Shown piece after piece: positions 29,992 to 38,051 of a DNA stretch of 64,000 nucleotides. Each line of letters begins with the position of its first letter. Within the stretch, counting starts at the first letter, position 1. Below the pieces are notes generated by a model that saw only the letters and a list, made by a program, of their open reading frames with translations, was not told the DNA's origin and did not search any database. Both the position numbers and the translations under genes were made by a program. This DNA is from Terriglobia bacterium (GTDB taxonomy: Bacteria > Acidobacteriota > Terriglobia > Terriglobales > Acidobacteriaceae): assembly GCA_020073385.1 (NCBI GenBank), contig JAIQFH010000008.1, positions 112,591-176,590 on the forward strand, given 5' to 3'.

Positions 29992-31104
29992 ATGAACCGG
30001 TCGATCATTCGTTGGGTGATGTTGGGGGCAGTAATTCTGAGCTTTTCCGTGGCTTCGTTCGGGCAGATTGCGGTGGGTATTTCGGTCCGCGTTGGACCAC
30101 CCCCGTTGCCCGTATACGCGCAGCCGATTTGCCCCGGCCCCGGATACATCTGGACGCCCGGTTACTGGGCCTGGGACGATGACGACGGCTATTACTGGGT
30201 ACCGGGAACGTGGGTGGTCGCCCCGGTTGGCCTCTTATGGACGCCTGGATATTGGGGATGGGGTGGGGGATTCTACGTCTGGCATGCCGGATACTGGGGT
30301 CCGCACGTCGGCTTCTACGGCGGGATCAATTACGGATTCGGCTACGGCGGCGTAGGTTTTGGCGGCGGCGAATGGCGCGGCCGCTCGTTTTACTACAACC
30401 GCTCCGTGACCAATGTCAGCGTCACCAATGTGACCAACGTCTACAACCGGACGGTCGTCGTCAACAATCGATCGACGACTAGTTTCAACGGCGGAACGGG
30501 TGGCGTACAGGTTCGACCTACCCATCGGGAAGAAGAATACGGACGCGAGCGGCACACGGCTCCCCTTAACGTTCAGAGCCAGCACGAGCGCGCGGCCGCG
30601 GGGAACCGGGAGAACCTGGCGTCCCAGAATCATGGGCGTCCGGCGATCGCCGCCACGGCGCTGCCCGGTGACTTCAGCCGCCATGCCGCGGTTCCGGCCC
30701 GGGCAGCCGGCGGAGAATACCATGCGCCCGCTATGTCGCCGAGAGCGGCGCGCGTGAACCCGCCCCCCGCCAACCGCGGGAACTCGAATAATGTCAACCG
30801 CATGAGTCCGGGCAATAACAACGCTACTAACAATAAGGCACGATCCAATGACGGCTTCCGCTCCTTCACCCCGCCGGCGAAAAACAACGCGGGAAATGGA
30901 CGGAGCAACGAGAATTACAACCGAAATCAGGGGAGCACCACTAACCGCGGCAATCAGAGCCGATACAACGAGAGCCGACCACCCCAACAGCACCACGAGG
31001 CGGCACCGCTGCGGCAGGCACCGCGTCCGGCTCCGCAGCGCTCCAGCCCCCCGCCTCAGCAGCATGCGCCTCCGCCGGGGCCGCATCACGGCAAGGGGTT
31101 TTAA
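29992..31104 (+). CDS. Secreted YXWGXW-repeat protein with Asn/Pro-rich tail
   Basis: A 370-residue protein starting at MNRSIIRWVM with a signal peptide (1-25). Residues about 35-125 contain repeated aromatic motifs (YIWTPGYWAWDDDDGYYW, LLWTPGYWGWGGGFYVW, AGYWGPHVGFYGG) of the YXWGXW repeat family. The C-terminal half (residues about 200-370) is low-complexity, first rich in His/Ala, then Asn, then Pro/Gln/His, ending PPPGPHHGKGF. These proteins are cell-surface or periplasmic and of unknown function; the His-rich end might bind metal. Confidence 0.82.
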   Translation: MNRSIIRWVMLGAVILSFSVASFGQIAVGISVRVGPPPLPVYAQPICPGPGYIWTPGYWAWDDDDGYYWVPGTWVVAPVGLLWTPGYWGWGGGFYVWHAGYWGPHVGFYGGINYGFGYGGVGFGGGEWRGRSFYYNRSVTNVSVTNVTNVYNRTVVVNNRSTTSFNGGTGGVQVRPTHREEEYGRERHTAPLNVQSQHERAAAGNRENLASQNHGRPAIAATALPGDFSRHAAVPARAAGGEYHAPAMSPRAARVNPPPANRGNSNNVNRMSPGNNNATNNKARSNDGFRSFTPPAKNNAGNGRSNENYNRNQGSTTNRGNQSRYNESRPPQQHHEAAPLRQAPRPAPQRSSPPPQQHAPPPGPHHGKGF

Positions 31105-31120
31105 GACCGGCGTGGAGGAA

Positions 31121-31273
31121 TGTGGGAACAGCCGCCATCGGCTGTGCCCAGGGCGCAGCCCGGCTTTGGGGTCGAACTCGATAGGGCCTAAGGTCCTAAA
31201 GGATTGGCTCTAACCTCTTGAAAACCTGCGGAGCTTCGCTCCGCGGACAGCCGATGGCGGCTGTCCCCACATT
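31121..31273. repeat. REPIN-like element: two inverted GGACAGCCGCC palindromes
   Basis: The 25 bases at 31121-31145 (TGTGGGAACAGCCGCC and on) recur as reverse complement at about 31247-31271 with a single mismatch. A GGAGCTTCGCTCC hairpin sits beside the right copy. Together they form a ~150-base unit with terminal inverted repeats, like a REP doublet. Single copies are found elsewhere in the window. Confidence 0.8.
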
Positions 31274-31459
31274 CTCCATAAGATGGCTTGATATAGGAAA
31301 TCCTGCGCAAGCTTCCCTCGAGCCAGCGTTCTATTGCAGTAACGATCCCGGGCTATGGCACGGAAGTGTAGTTCGAATGAAATTTCTTCTCTGCTACAAT
31401 TTAGCCACAGGATCGCACCCCCAGCCCCTGAACCGGCGGCCCAAGGAGTCCCAGAAAAC

Positions 31460-32113
31460 ATGCCTGCAAAGAAATTGAAACTGATCGGCTCGTTCGCGGT
31501 GCTTCTTAGCTTAGCGTTGGCCGTGAGCTGCAAGGGGTTCTTTGTGAATCCAACGGTTACCTCGTTGGCAATTGGTCCTGCGAATCTCTCGCTCGCACCG
31601 GGCACGTCTTTTCACATGGTCGCAACGGCAACCTATAGCGACGGCACTACCAACGATGTTAGCGGGAAATCGGTATGGAGCTCTACGAGTTCGAACGTTG
31701 CGAGCTTTACTAGTCCCGGAACCCTCCAGGCTGCCGATCTTTCTAACCTTCCCACCCTGCCCGCGACCACGAGCGTCAGCGCATCGCTGGGCTCGGTGAG
31801 TAGTTCCAGCCAGACGGTAACTGTTTGCCCCGTCGTACAGACATTGACGGTCACCGTCAACGGCGGAACGAGCGTGAATGTACCGGGAAATACTGCTCTG
31901 ACATTTGACGCCGAGGCGACCTTCAACGGAATCACTGGCAACAACCCGGTCAATGCCTATGTGACATGGAACATCTCCGACACGGCTGTACTCGCGTCAA
32001 TCGACACTTCTGGCAATGGAACAACGGTCTCAGGCCACCCCAGCACGATCACCGTGTCCGCCACTTTGTGCGGCGTGAATAGTAGAACGGTCAGCATTAC
32101 CACTACGAGCTAG
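31460..32113 (+). CDS. Lipoprotein with Ig-like (Big2-type) domains
   Basis: A 217-residue protein starting at MPAKKLKLIG (AAGGAG site upstream). Its signal peptide ends in a lipobox-like LAVSC (Cys at about 24). The mature part is Ser/Thr-rich with bacterial Ig-like repeats (TSLAIGPANLSLAPGTSFHM, ATATYSDGTTNDVSG, VTWNISDTAVLASID). Such domains serve adhesion or act as spacers at the cell surface. It resembles the larger lipoprotein at 40464-42176. Confidence 0.8.
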   Translation: MPAKKLKLIGSFAVLLSLALAVSCKGFFVNPTVTSLAIGPANLSLAPGTSFHMVATATYSDGTTNDVSGKSVWSSTSSNVASFTSPGTLQAADLSNLPTLPATTSVSASLGSVSSSSQTVTVCPVVQTLTVTVNGGTSVNVPGNTALTFDAEATFNGITGNNPVNAYVTWNISDTAVLASIDTSGNGTTVSGHPSTITVSATLCGVNSRTVSITTTS

Positions 32114-32224
32114 TGGTCTGCCATTCGCTCGCAGTGAGAGTCCGCTGATCACAGCAGTCTGGGGCGGCGAACTTCTCGCTCGTGGCGGTGTGATTTCCAT
32201 CACATTCCACGCCATTACCGGCAT

Positions 32225-33223
32225 GTGACGATACTGCATTCGCACAAAGCCGTGTCTGACTCCATCACAACGCCAATTTCCCAAACTGCAGGCTTCTCTC
32301 GCGATGAGTGCGAACTGCGTGCCGCGCGCTTTGCCATGCGCCTGTCGCTGGCTGTCGGCGTGGTGATGCTGCTCGGAAAGGCTACCGCCTACTACCTCAC
32401 CGGATCGGCCGCCATTCTCTCCGATTTCGCTGAGTCTGTCGTGCACGTCATTGCGGTGGCGTTTGCCGCATTCAGCCTGAGGCTGAGCACCAAGCCCGCC
32501 GCGCCGACTTTCTTGTACGGGTATGAGCGCATCAATTTCTTCTCCGCCGGCTTTGAAGGCGCCATGATCATCGTGGCCGCGATTTACATCATCGTCGAAG
32601 CGGCCAGAAAATGGCTGGCAGGATTGCAACTGGAGCACCTCGGACCGGGCACATTGATGGTCCTCGGAGCCGCCTTGCTGAATGGATGGCTCGGCTGGTA
32701 TCTGCTGCGCGTGGGAAAACGCACGCATTCGCTAATCCTGGAGGCTAACGGCAAACACGTGCTCACCGACAGCTACACCAGTTTCGGGGTAGTTGTAGGA
32801 CTGGGCCTGGTGATCCTCACGGGATGGAAGCCGTTCGATCCGATTCTTGCGATCGCTGTGGCGATCAACATATTGTGGTCTGGGGGAAGGCTGGCCTGGC
32901 GTTCGGCCGTCGGCCTGCTGGATTATTCAGACCCTGATACGGGTAAAAAGATCCGCGAAAGATTAGACACGATCTGCAGTGAACTCGGCATTCACTACCA
33001 CGGCGTCCGTTACCGCACCACGGGATACCGCGAGATCATCGAAGTACACCTGCTGTTTCCCCATGCCACTGCCGTAGGAGAGGCGCATCGCCTGGCAACA
33101 GCTCTGGAAGAGCGCTTGCCCGTTGCACTGGGCAAGCCTGCCGAAGTCATAACCCATCTTGAGTCGCTAGAAGATCACGAGCATGTGCACACGACCGAAC
33201 ACTACACGGGCCGTCCAGAGTAG
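32225..33223 (+). CDS. Cation diffusion facilitator family transporter
   Basis: A 332-residue CDF antiporter that exports divalent metals (Zn, Co, Fe or Mn) in exchange for protons. The membrane domain (residues about 38-225) carries the metal-site motif SDFAES in helix 2 and HVLTDSYTS in helix 5 (HxxxD). A cytoplasmic domain follows (GIHYHGVRYRTTGYREIIEVHLLF). The C-terminus is His-rich (DHEHVHTTEH), a common extra metal-binding tail. Helix 2 has ASP-x3-SER where many members have HxxxD or DxxxD, so specificity is open. Confidence 0.92.
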   Translation: MTILHSHKAVSDSITTPISQTAGFSRDECELRAARFAMRLSLAVGVVMLLGKATAYYLTGSAAILSDFAESVVHVIAVAFAAFSLRLSTKPAAPTFLYGYERINFFSAGFEGAMIIVAAIYIIVEAARKWLAGLQLEHLGPGTLMVLGAALLNGWLGWYLLRVGKRTHSLILEANGKHVLTDSYTSFGVVVGLGLVILTGWKPFDPILAIAVAINILWSGGRLAWRSAVGLLDYSDPDTGKKIRERLDTICSELGIHYHGVRYRTTGYREIIEVHLLFPHATAVGEAHRLATALEERLPVALGKPAEVITHLESLEDHEHVHTTEHYTGRPE

Positions 33224-33247
33224 ACACGCAGGGAGTGGGCATGGAAT

Positions 33248-33300
33248 GTGTAGGGACGGGCGCCTCCGCCCGTCCAGTCGAGCAGAGCGAGGCGTATGCG
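33248..33300. repeat. Palindromic repeat, GGGACGGGCGCC family
   Basis: Second copy of the 25191-25250 element (GTGTAGGGACGGGCGCC, AGAGCGAGGCGTA). It lies between the convergent CDF transporter and ETF:quinone oxidoreductase genes. Confidence 0.75.
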
Positions 33301-33363
33301 AACCACAGAACTGGCCAGGAAGAGACTTCCTTACCACATCAATGTCTGTGCAGACACTGAACC

Positions 33364-35079
33364 TCACATCCCGTCGTAGTTAGGCCCGCCCCCACCCTCC
33401 GGAGGCACCCAGTTGATGATCTGGTACGGATCCTCAATATCACAGGTCTTGCAGTGCACGCAGTTCGAGGGATTCAAGCTGATGCGCTTGCCGTTCGGCT
33501 GGCTGGAGTCATCCACCATCTCGTACACATTCGCCGGACAGAAATTCTGGCAAGGGCTGCCGTACTCCTTCACGCAGCGCTCGTTGCACACATTCGTGTC
33601 CTGAATGACAAGGTGCGCCGGCTGATCTTCTTCATGCTTCGTGCCCGAATGATAAAGATCGGTGAGCTTGTCAAACGTGACCTTGCCATCGCCTTTCGCC
33701 GGACCAAGCATGTGAGCTTCAGCTCCGCCGTCAGCGGGCAAGTTGCTCAGCTTCTTCATCCGCTGGTACCCAGACGTCGCTGGATACCGATTGTTCAATC
33801 CGCGTCCGCCGGTGATCATCTGCAACCCAGTGTGGAACATCCCGGCGAACATACCGTGCTCGAACCCCTGGTGCAGGTTGCGGACTTTCCAGAGCTCGTC
33901 TTTAATCCAGCTCGATTCCACTTTCTTCTGGAATTCGCCGAGAGACGCCGCTGACGAATCATCTTTCTGTAGCGCTTCGAACGCGGTCTCGGCCGCAAGC
34001 ATACCGCTCTTGATCGCGAGATGAATTCCCTTCAGCCGCGCCGAATTGAGGAAGCCGGCCGAGTCGCCCAGGATCATCCATCCGTTGCCCGCTACCGGCG
34101 GAATCGCCCACCAGCCGCCGTAAGGCATCGCCTTCGCCCCGTAGCGGATCATCTTGCCGCCCGCGAGCAGCTTCGTAACAAATGGATGCTTCTTGAACTC
34201 CTGCAGAACGTGCTGCGGATCGAGCCGCGGATCTCCGTAGTCGAGCCCGGTCACGAATCCCAGCGAAACGATATTGTCTTTCGATCCGTAAATCCAGGCG
34301 CCGCCGTATTCGCGCGTAGTCAGCGGCCAGCCCATCGTGTAAATGACCTCGCCGGAAGCGATGCGGCCCGCAGGGACTTCCCAAAGCTCTTTGACGCCGA
34401 CGCCGTAAGTCTGCGGATTCGCATCCTTCGCCAAATCGAACTTCTTGATCAAGTCTTTGGTCAGTGATCCGCGAGGGCCTTCGGCCAGGATCACCACCTT
34501 CGCCTGCAGATCGTACCCGGGTTCGAAATTCGACTTGGGATGTCCTTCTTTGTCGACTCCCTTGTCGTCGGTGCGAACACCGATTACGCGATCGCCATCG
34601 AAAAGAAGCTCGGACCCGGCAAACCCGGTGAACACCGTGATCCCGGTCTCTTCGACCTTGCTGCCCAGCCACTTCACGAACTTATTCAGCGAGATGACAT
34701 AGTTGCCGTGGTCGCGCAGAAACGGCGGCGTAATCGGAAACTTGAATTTCGATTTCTCGGTAAAGAAATAAACCGCTTCCTTCGTGACCTCGGCGTCGAG
34801 CGGCGCATCTTTCTTGAAGTCCGGCAGCAACTCCGCGATCGCGCGCGGATCAAGCAGCGCCCCCGAGAGACAGTGTTGTCCAACCTCGCGCGCCTTCTCG
34901 AGCACGTAGATGTTCTCTTTGCTGAGCTGTGAATCCGGGTGCGCGGCATTGTGAGCGTCGATCAACTGCGAAAGCCGCAGGGCGCAAGCCATCCCAGCCG
35001 GCCCGCCGCCGACAATGACCACATCAGCCGGCATCTGCGGACGCTCAACACCTTCGATCGGTTTGCGGAAAACCAACAT
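33364..35079 (-). CDS. Electron-transfer flavoprotein:ubiquinone oxidoreductase
   Basis: Membrane-associated FAD/4Fe-4S enzyme (ETF-QO, FixCX-type) passing electrons from ETF to quinone. The 571 residues show the FAD-binding GGGPAGMACALRLSQL near residue 25 and GDSAGFLN near 340. The C-terminal ferredoxin-like domain has cysteines in NVCNERCVKEYGSPCQNFC and PSNCVHCKTCDIEDP, the single-cluster pattern of ETF-QO. It is the last gene of etfB-etfA-etfQO, with a heptamer hairpin between it and etfA. It feeds electrons from fatty-acid, amino-acid or methylated-amine oxidation into respiration. Confidence 0.96.
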   Translation of the reverse strand: MLVFRKPIEGVERPQMPADVVIVGGGPAGMACALRLSQLIDAHNAAHPDSQLSKENIYVLEKAREVGQHCLSGALLDPRAIAELLPDFKKDAPLDAEVTKEAVYFFTEKSKFKFPITPPFLRDHGNYVISLNKFVKWLGSKVEETGITVFTGFAGSELLFDGDRVIGVRTDDKGVDKEGHPKSNFEPGYDLQAKVVILAEGPRGSLTKDLIKKFDLAKDANPQTYGVGVKELWEVPAGRIASGEVIYTMGWPLTTREYGGAWIYGSKDNIVSLGFVTGLDYGDPRLDPQHVLQEFKKHPFVTKLLAGGKMIRYGAKAMPYGGWWAIPPVAGNGWMILGDSAGFLNSARLKGIHLAIKSGMLAAETAFEALQKDDSSAASLGEFQKKVESSWIKDELWKVRNLHQGFEHGMFAGMFHTGLQMITGGRGLNNRYPATSGYQRMKKLSNLPADGGAEAHMLGPAKGDGKVTFDKLTDLYHSGTKHEEDQPAHLVIQDTNVCNERCVKEYGSPCQNFCPANVYEMVDDSSQPNGKRISLNPSNCVHCKTCDIEDPYQIINWVPPEGGGGPNYDGM

Positions 35080-35081
35080 AA

Positions 35082-35159
35082 GTTTCGAGTTTCAGGTTTC
35101 GAGTTTCAAGCAAACCAGCCTCAGCCGACTGCCGTTTTGAAAACACGAAACTCGAAACT
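35082..35159. repeat. Heptamer-iterated hairpin at the etfA-etfQO junction
   Basis: GTTTCGA, GTTTCAG, GTTTCGA, GTTTCAA (35082-35109) face CGAAACTCGAAACT (35146-35159). The right arm overlaps the etfA stop codon at 35158-35160; the left arm ends two bases before the next start codon. The arms are complementary over at least 14 bases. Confidence 0.88.
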
Positions 35160-36147
35160 ATCCTTTCGCCTTCTTCACTTCTTCAATCAGCGGCGGCACG
35201 ATGTCGAACAGATTGCCTACAATCGCGTAATCAGCAATCTCGAAGATCGGCGCCTCGGAATCCTTGTTCACGGCGATGATGGCCCGCGAGCCCTTCATTC
35301 CGACGATGTGCTGAATTGCACCGCTGATGCCCAGGGCCAGATACAGCTTGGGAGCCACCGTCTGTCCCGAAGATCCAATCTGGCGATCCATCGGCAGCCA
35401 TCCTGAGTCACAGATCGGACGCGATGCCGCCAGATCTCCGCCAAGAGCATCGGCAAGCTGCTTCGCGATCTCGATATTCTTCTGCTCCTTGATGCCACGG
35501 CCAACAGCGACGATCACTTCCGCCTGCGTAAGATCGACCGCCTGCTTGGCCTCCTTGAAGACTTCCTGCGGCTTGTTGCGGATCACGCCATCGGCAATGT
35601 CAACACTAACCGTTTCAACCGGAGCCGTGCTTGCGCCAGCTTCGGCCTTGTCCCCGCGAAACGATCCGTTCTGAAATGTCACGAACCATGGAGCGCCGCT
35701 GGTGAAGCTGACATCGGCCGCCAGTTTGCCTTGAAACATCTGCCGCGTGAACACCAGCTTCCCGCCTTCGTGCTTGAATCCAATGCAGTCGCTGATGACG
35801 GTGCGCCCCATCGCAGTTGCCAGCTTGGGCACAAAGTCGCGCACCTGGTACGTATGCGGCATCAGCACGAGCTTAGGCTGCTTCGACGTCAGGAATTGTT
35901 TAAGTGCGGCAGCGAATGCATCCGGAGTGTACGGCTCAAGCTTTGCCGACTCGATCGCATACACCTTCGCGACTTTCTTCCCCGCGACTTCGGCGGCGAT
36001 GGACGCGGCTCCGCTGCCCACAACGGCAGCTTCCAGCGTCCATCCGGTCGCAGCGGCAATCGCCTGCCCGGCAGTAATGGTTTCCCACGAAACACGATTC
36101 AACTTGCCTTCGCGCTGTTCGACAACAACCAAAATAGTGTCAGCCAT
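35158..36147 (-). CDS. etfA: Electron-transfer flavoprotein subunit alpha
   Basis: FAD-binding subunit of ETF. Length (329 aa) and the C-terminal FAD domain are typical: VIVAVGRGIKEQKNIE, GGDLAASRPICDSGWLP, QIGSSGQTVAPKLYLALGISGAIQH, INKDSEAPIFEIADYAIVGN-like end (here VNKDSEAPIFEIADYAIVG). It partners with EtfB and hands electrons to the quinone oxidoreductase encoded next. Confidence 0.97.
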   Translation of the reverse strand: MADTILVVVEQREGKLNRVSWETITAGQAIAAATGWTLEAAVVGSGAASIAAEVAGKKVAKVYAIESAKLEPYTPDAFAAALKQFLTSKQPKLVLMPHTYQVRDFVPKLATAMGRTVISDCIGFKHEGGKLVFTRQMFQGKLAADVSFTSGAPWFVTFQNGSFRGDKAEAGASTAPVETVSVDIADGVIRNKPQEVFKEAKQAVDLTQAEVIVAVGRGIKEQKNIEIAKQLADALGGDLAASRPICDSGWLPMDRQIGSSGQTVAPKLYLALGISGAIQHIVGMKGSRAIIAVNKDSEAPIFEIADYAIVGNLFDIVPPLIEEVKKAKG

Positions 36148-36180
36148 AATCAGCTACTGCTCCTAGCTCCTAACGAAAAC

Positions 36181-36253
36181 ATGTGGGGACAGCCGCCTTC
36201 GGCTGCCGCCGAGCGAAGCTCGGCCCGCGGACGAAGGCGTCCGCGGCTACACT
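36181..36253. repeat. Palindromic repeat within the etf operon
   Basis: GTGGGGACAGCCGCCTTCGGCTG, then GAGCGAAGCTC, then CGCGGACGAAGGCGTCCGCG: three adjacent palindromes of the GGACAGCCGCC family. They fill the etfB-etfA spacer and reach the etfB stop codon. Confidence 0.8.
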
Positions 36254-37023
36254 TACAAAACTCTCAGTTCATTCCGCAACTTATCCACCAGCTTCTTAGC
36301 AATCTCCGCCGGGGCACCCTCAATGTGCTCCGTCTTCTTCGTCTTCTGCGGGATGTACAACTTCTCGATCTTCTGGAGATTCTCTCCCAAAGCCGACTGC
36401 ACCTCGGCCAGCGATACTTTCCGCAACGGCTTGTTCTTGGCCTGTTTAATGCCAATCAGCGTGGCGTAGCGCAGCTTGTTGATACCCGACTGAATCGTCA
36501 GTACCGCAGGCGTCGGCATATCGACAAACTGGAAAAATCCCGCTTCAAGTTCGCGCTTCACGCGAATTCCGGTCTCGTTCTTCTCGATCTGCATGATGAT
36601 GGTCGCGTGCGGCCATCCCAGCAGCTCCGCCAGAATGACGCCAGTCTGCGCATACCCGTAATCGTCCGACTGGAGCCCGGTGAAGATCAGGTCAAACTGT
36701 TCGTCCTTGATCGCCGCCGCAATGGCCTTTGCCGTGTTGAAGGCGTCGAGACCAACGAACTTGTCATCTTCGAGATGAATGGCACGATCCGCGCCCTTGG
36801 CCAGCGCCTCGCGCAATACCTGCTGCGCCCGCGCCGGACCGCTCGTGATCACTACGACCTCGCCCTTGTGCTTCTCGCGCTGCCGCAGCGCCTCTTCGAG
36901 CGCGTAAGCGTCCGGCTCGTTGACCTCGTAGGAAACATCCTCACGAATCCACGTGCCCGACTCATTGAGCTTCAGGGGCGCATCCTTCTGCGGTACCTGC
37001 TTCATACAAACTAGGATCTTCAA
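36253..37023 (-). CDS. etfB: Electron-transfer flavoprotein subunit beta
   Basis: AMP-binding partner subunit of ETF. The 256-residue protein has MKILVCMKQVPQKDAPL at the N-terminus, the family block FTGLQSDDYGYAQTGVILAELLGWP and a C-terminal recognition-loop region (LRYATLIGIKQAKNKPL). Translation starts at TTG (37021-37023) with a GGAG site eight bases before; an internal ATG at residue 7 would be too short. First gene of the operon. Confidence 0.96.
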   Translation of the reverse strand: MKILVCMKQVPQKDAPLKLNESGTWIREDVSYEVNEPDAYALEEALRQREKHKGEVVVITSGPARAQQVLREALAKGADRAIHLEDDKFVGLDAFNTAKAIAAAIKDEQFDLIFTGLQSDDYGYAQTGVILAELLGWPHATIIMQIEKNETGIRVKRELEAGFFQFVDMPTPAVLTIQSGINKLRYATLIGIKQAKNKPLRKVSLAEVQSALGENLQKIEKLYIPQKTKKTEHIEGAPAEIAKKLVDKLRNELRVL

Positions 37024-37138
37024 GATAATTTCTCCACGAACCAGTGGCGTGCGTCAGCCACGGCAAAACTATTTAGTATAAATGACCCAGAAGCGCAGAG
37101 GGAAATACAGGAGCCCGCCCAAAAAATTCGCCAGGAAC

Positions 37139-37165
37139 AAGACGTTGTAAGCAACGTCTCTACGA
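37139..37165. repeat. Single AGACGTTGTAAGCAACGTCT palindrome
   Basis: One arm of the element seen twice at 27625-27706. It lies in the divergent region between etfB and the corrinoid protein gene, where promoters for both must also lie. Confidence 0.65.
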
Positions 37166-37231
37166 TCAGCCTCTTGTGATCCTAATCACAGACTCCCTCC
37201 GCTCCCTCCGTCAGCATGACCGAGAGACCTT

Positions 37232-37906
37232 ATGCCCGACGACCACTTCTCTTCCATGCGGCAGAGCATCATCGACGGCGCGCCCGACACCGCTTCCAGC
37301 CTGGCACAGGAAGCCGTCGCGTCCGGCATCCCGCCCATCGATGCTATCAATAACGGCTTCGTCCCCGGAATGCACGACGTCGGCGAGCAGTTCGCCCGCG
37401 GACAGATGTTCCTGCCCGACATGATGGCCTCCGCCGAGGCGATGCGCGCCGCCATGGCCGTGCTCGATCCGGAACTCAAGAAGCTAGGCACCGAACGCCC
37501 GATGGCCGGGATCGTTCTCCTCGGCACAACCAAAGGCGACATTCACGAGATCGGCAAGATTCTCGTTGGAACCATGCTGACCGCGCATGGCTTCCAGGTC
37601 CACGACCTCGGAGTCGACGTCGCGGGCGACAAGTTTGCCGCCAAAGCGCGCGAACTCAAGGCGGACATCGTCGGCGTCTCCGCGCTTCTGACGACGACGA
37701 TGCGCAACCAAAAAGGTGTAGTCGAGGCGCTGGAGAAAGACGGTCTGCGCTCGCAAGTAAAAGTCATGGTCGGAGGCGCGCCAGTCACCCGCCGCTGGGC
37801 TGAAGAAATCGGCGCCGACGGCTATGCCAAAGATGCCATGAGCGCCGTAGCGCTGGCGCAAGAGTTGATGCAGCAGAAACTGCAAGCAGTCTCGGTACAA
37901 CAATAA
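37232..37906 (+). CDS. Corrinoid (B12)-binding methyl carrier protein
   Basis: A 224-residue cognate corrinoid protein of the MtbC/MttC type. A helical cap domain (residues 1-90) is followed by a Rossmann B12 domain. Its cobalt-ligand motif GDIHEIGK (DxHxxG) lies near residue 105, with SALLTTTM and VGGAPVT further on. It carries the methyl group from a methylated substrate to an acceptor such as tetrahydrofolate. The MttB-family methyltransferase is encoded next, separated only by a palindromic repeat. No MtrH-type acceptor methyltransferase or corrinoid activase is seen nearby. Confidence 0.93.
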   Translation: MPDDHFSSMRQSIIDGAPDTASSLAQEAVASGIPPIDAINNGFVPGMHDVGEQFARGQMFLPDMMASAEAMRAAMAVLDPELKKLGTERPMAGIVLLGTTKGDIHEIGKILVGTMLTAHGFQVHDLGVDVAGDKFAAKARELKADIVGVSALLTTTMRNQKGVVEALEKDGLRSQVKVMVGGAPVTRRWAEEIGADGYAKDAMSAVALAQELMQQKLQAVSVQQ

Positions 37907-37922
37907 TGTGTGCTGTTCATGT

Positions 37923-38040
37923 TGTCATTCTGAGCCGAGATGGTCGTGCGCGAAGCGCGCGGCCATCGGAGTCGAAGAATCCCTACAGCGTACGACGCCG
38001 TGCAGGGAGTAGGGATTCCTCGCTGCGCTCGGAATGACAA
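37923..38040. repeat. Long inverted repeat TGTCATTCTGAGC...GCTCGGAATGACA
   Basis: Ends TGTCATTCTGAGCCGAG and CTCGGAATGACA are inverted. Inside are GCGCGAAGCGCGC and an imperfect pairing of AATCCCTAC with GTAGGGATT. It fills the gap between the corrinoid protein and methyltransferase genes. A diverged copy is at 45730-45861. Confidence 0.8.
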
Positions 38041-38051
38041 GGTCACAAATC

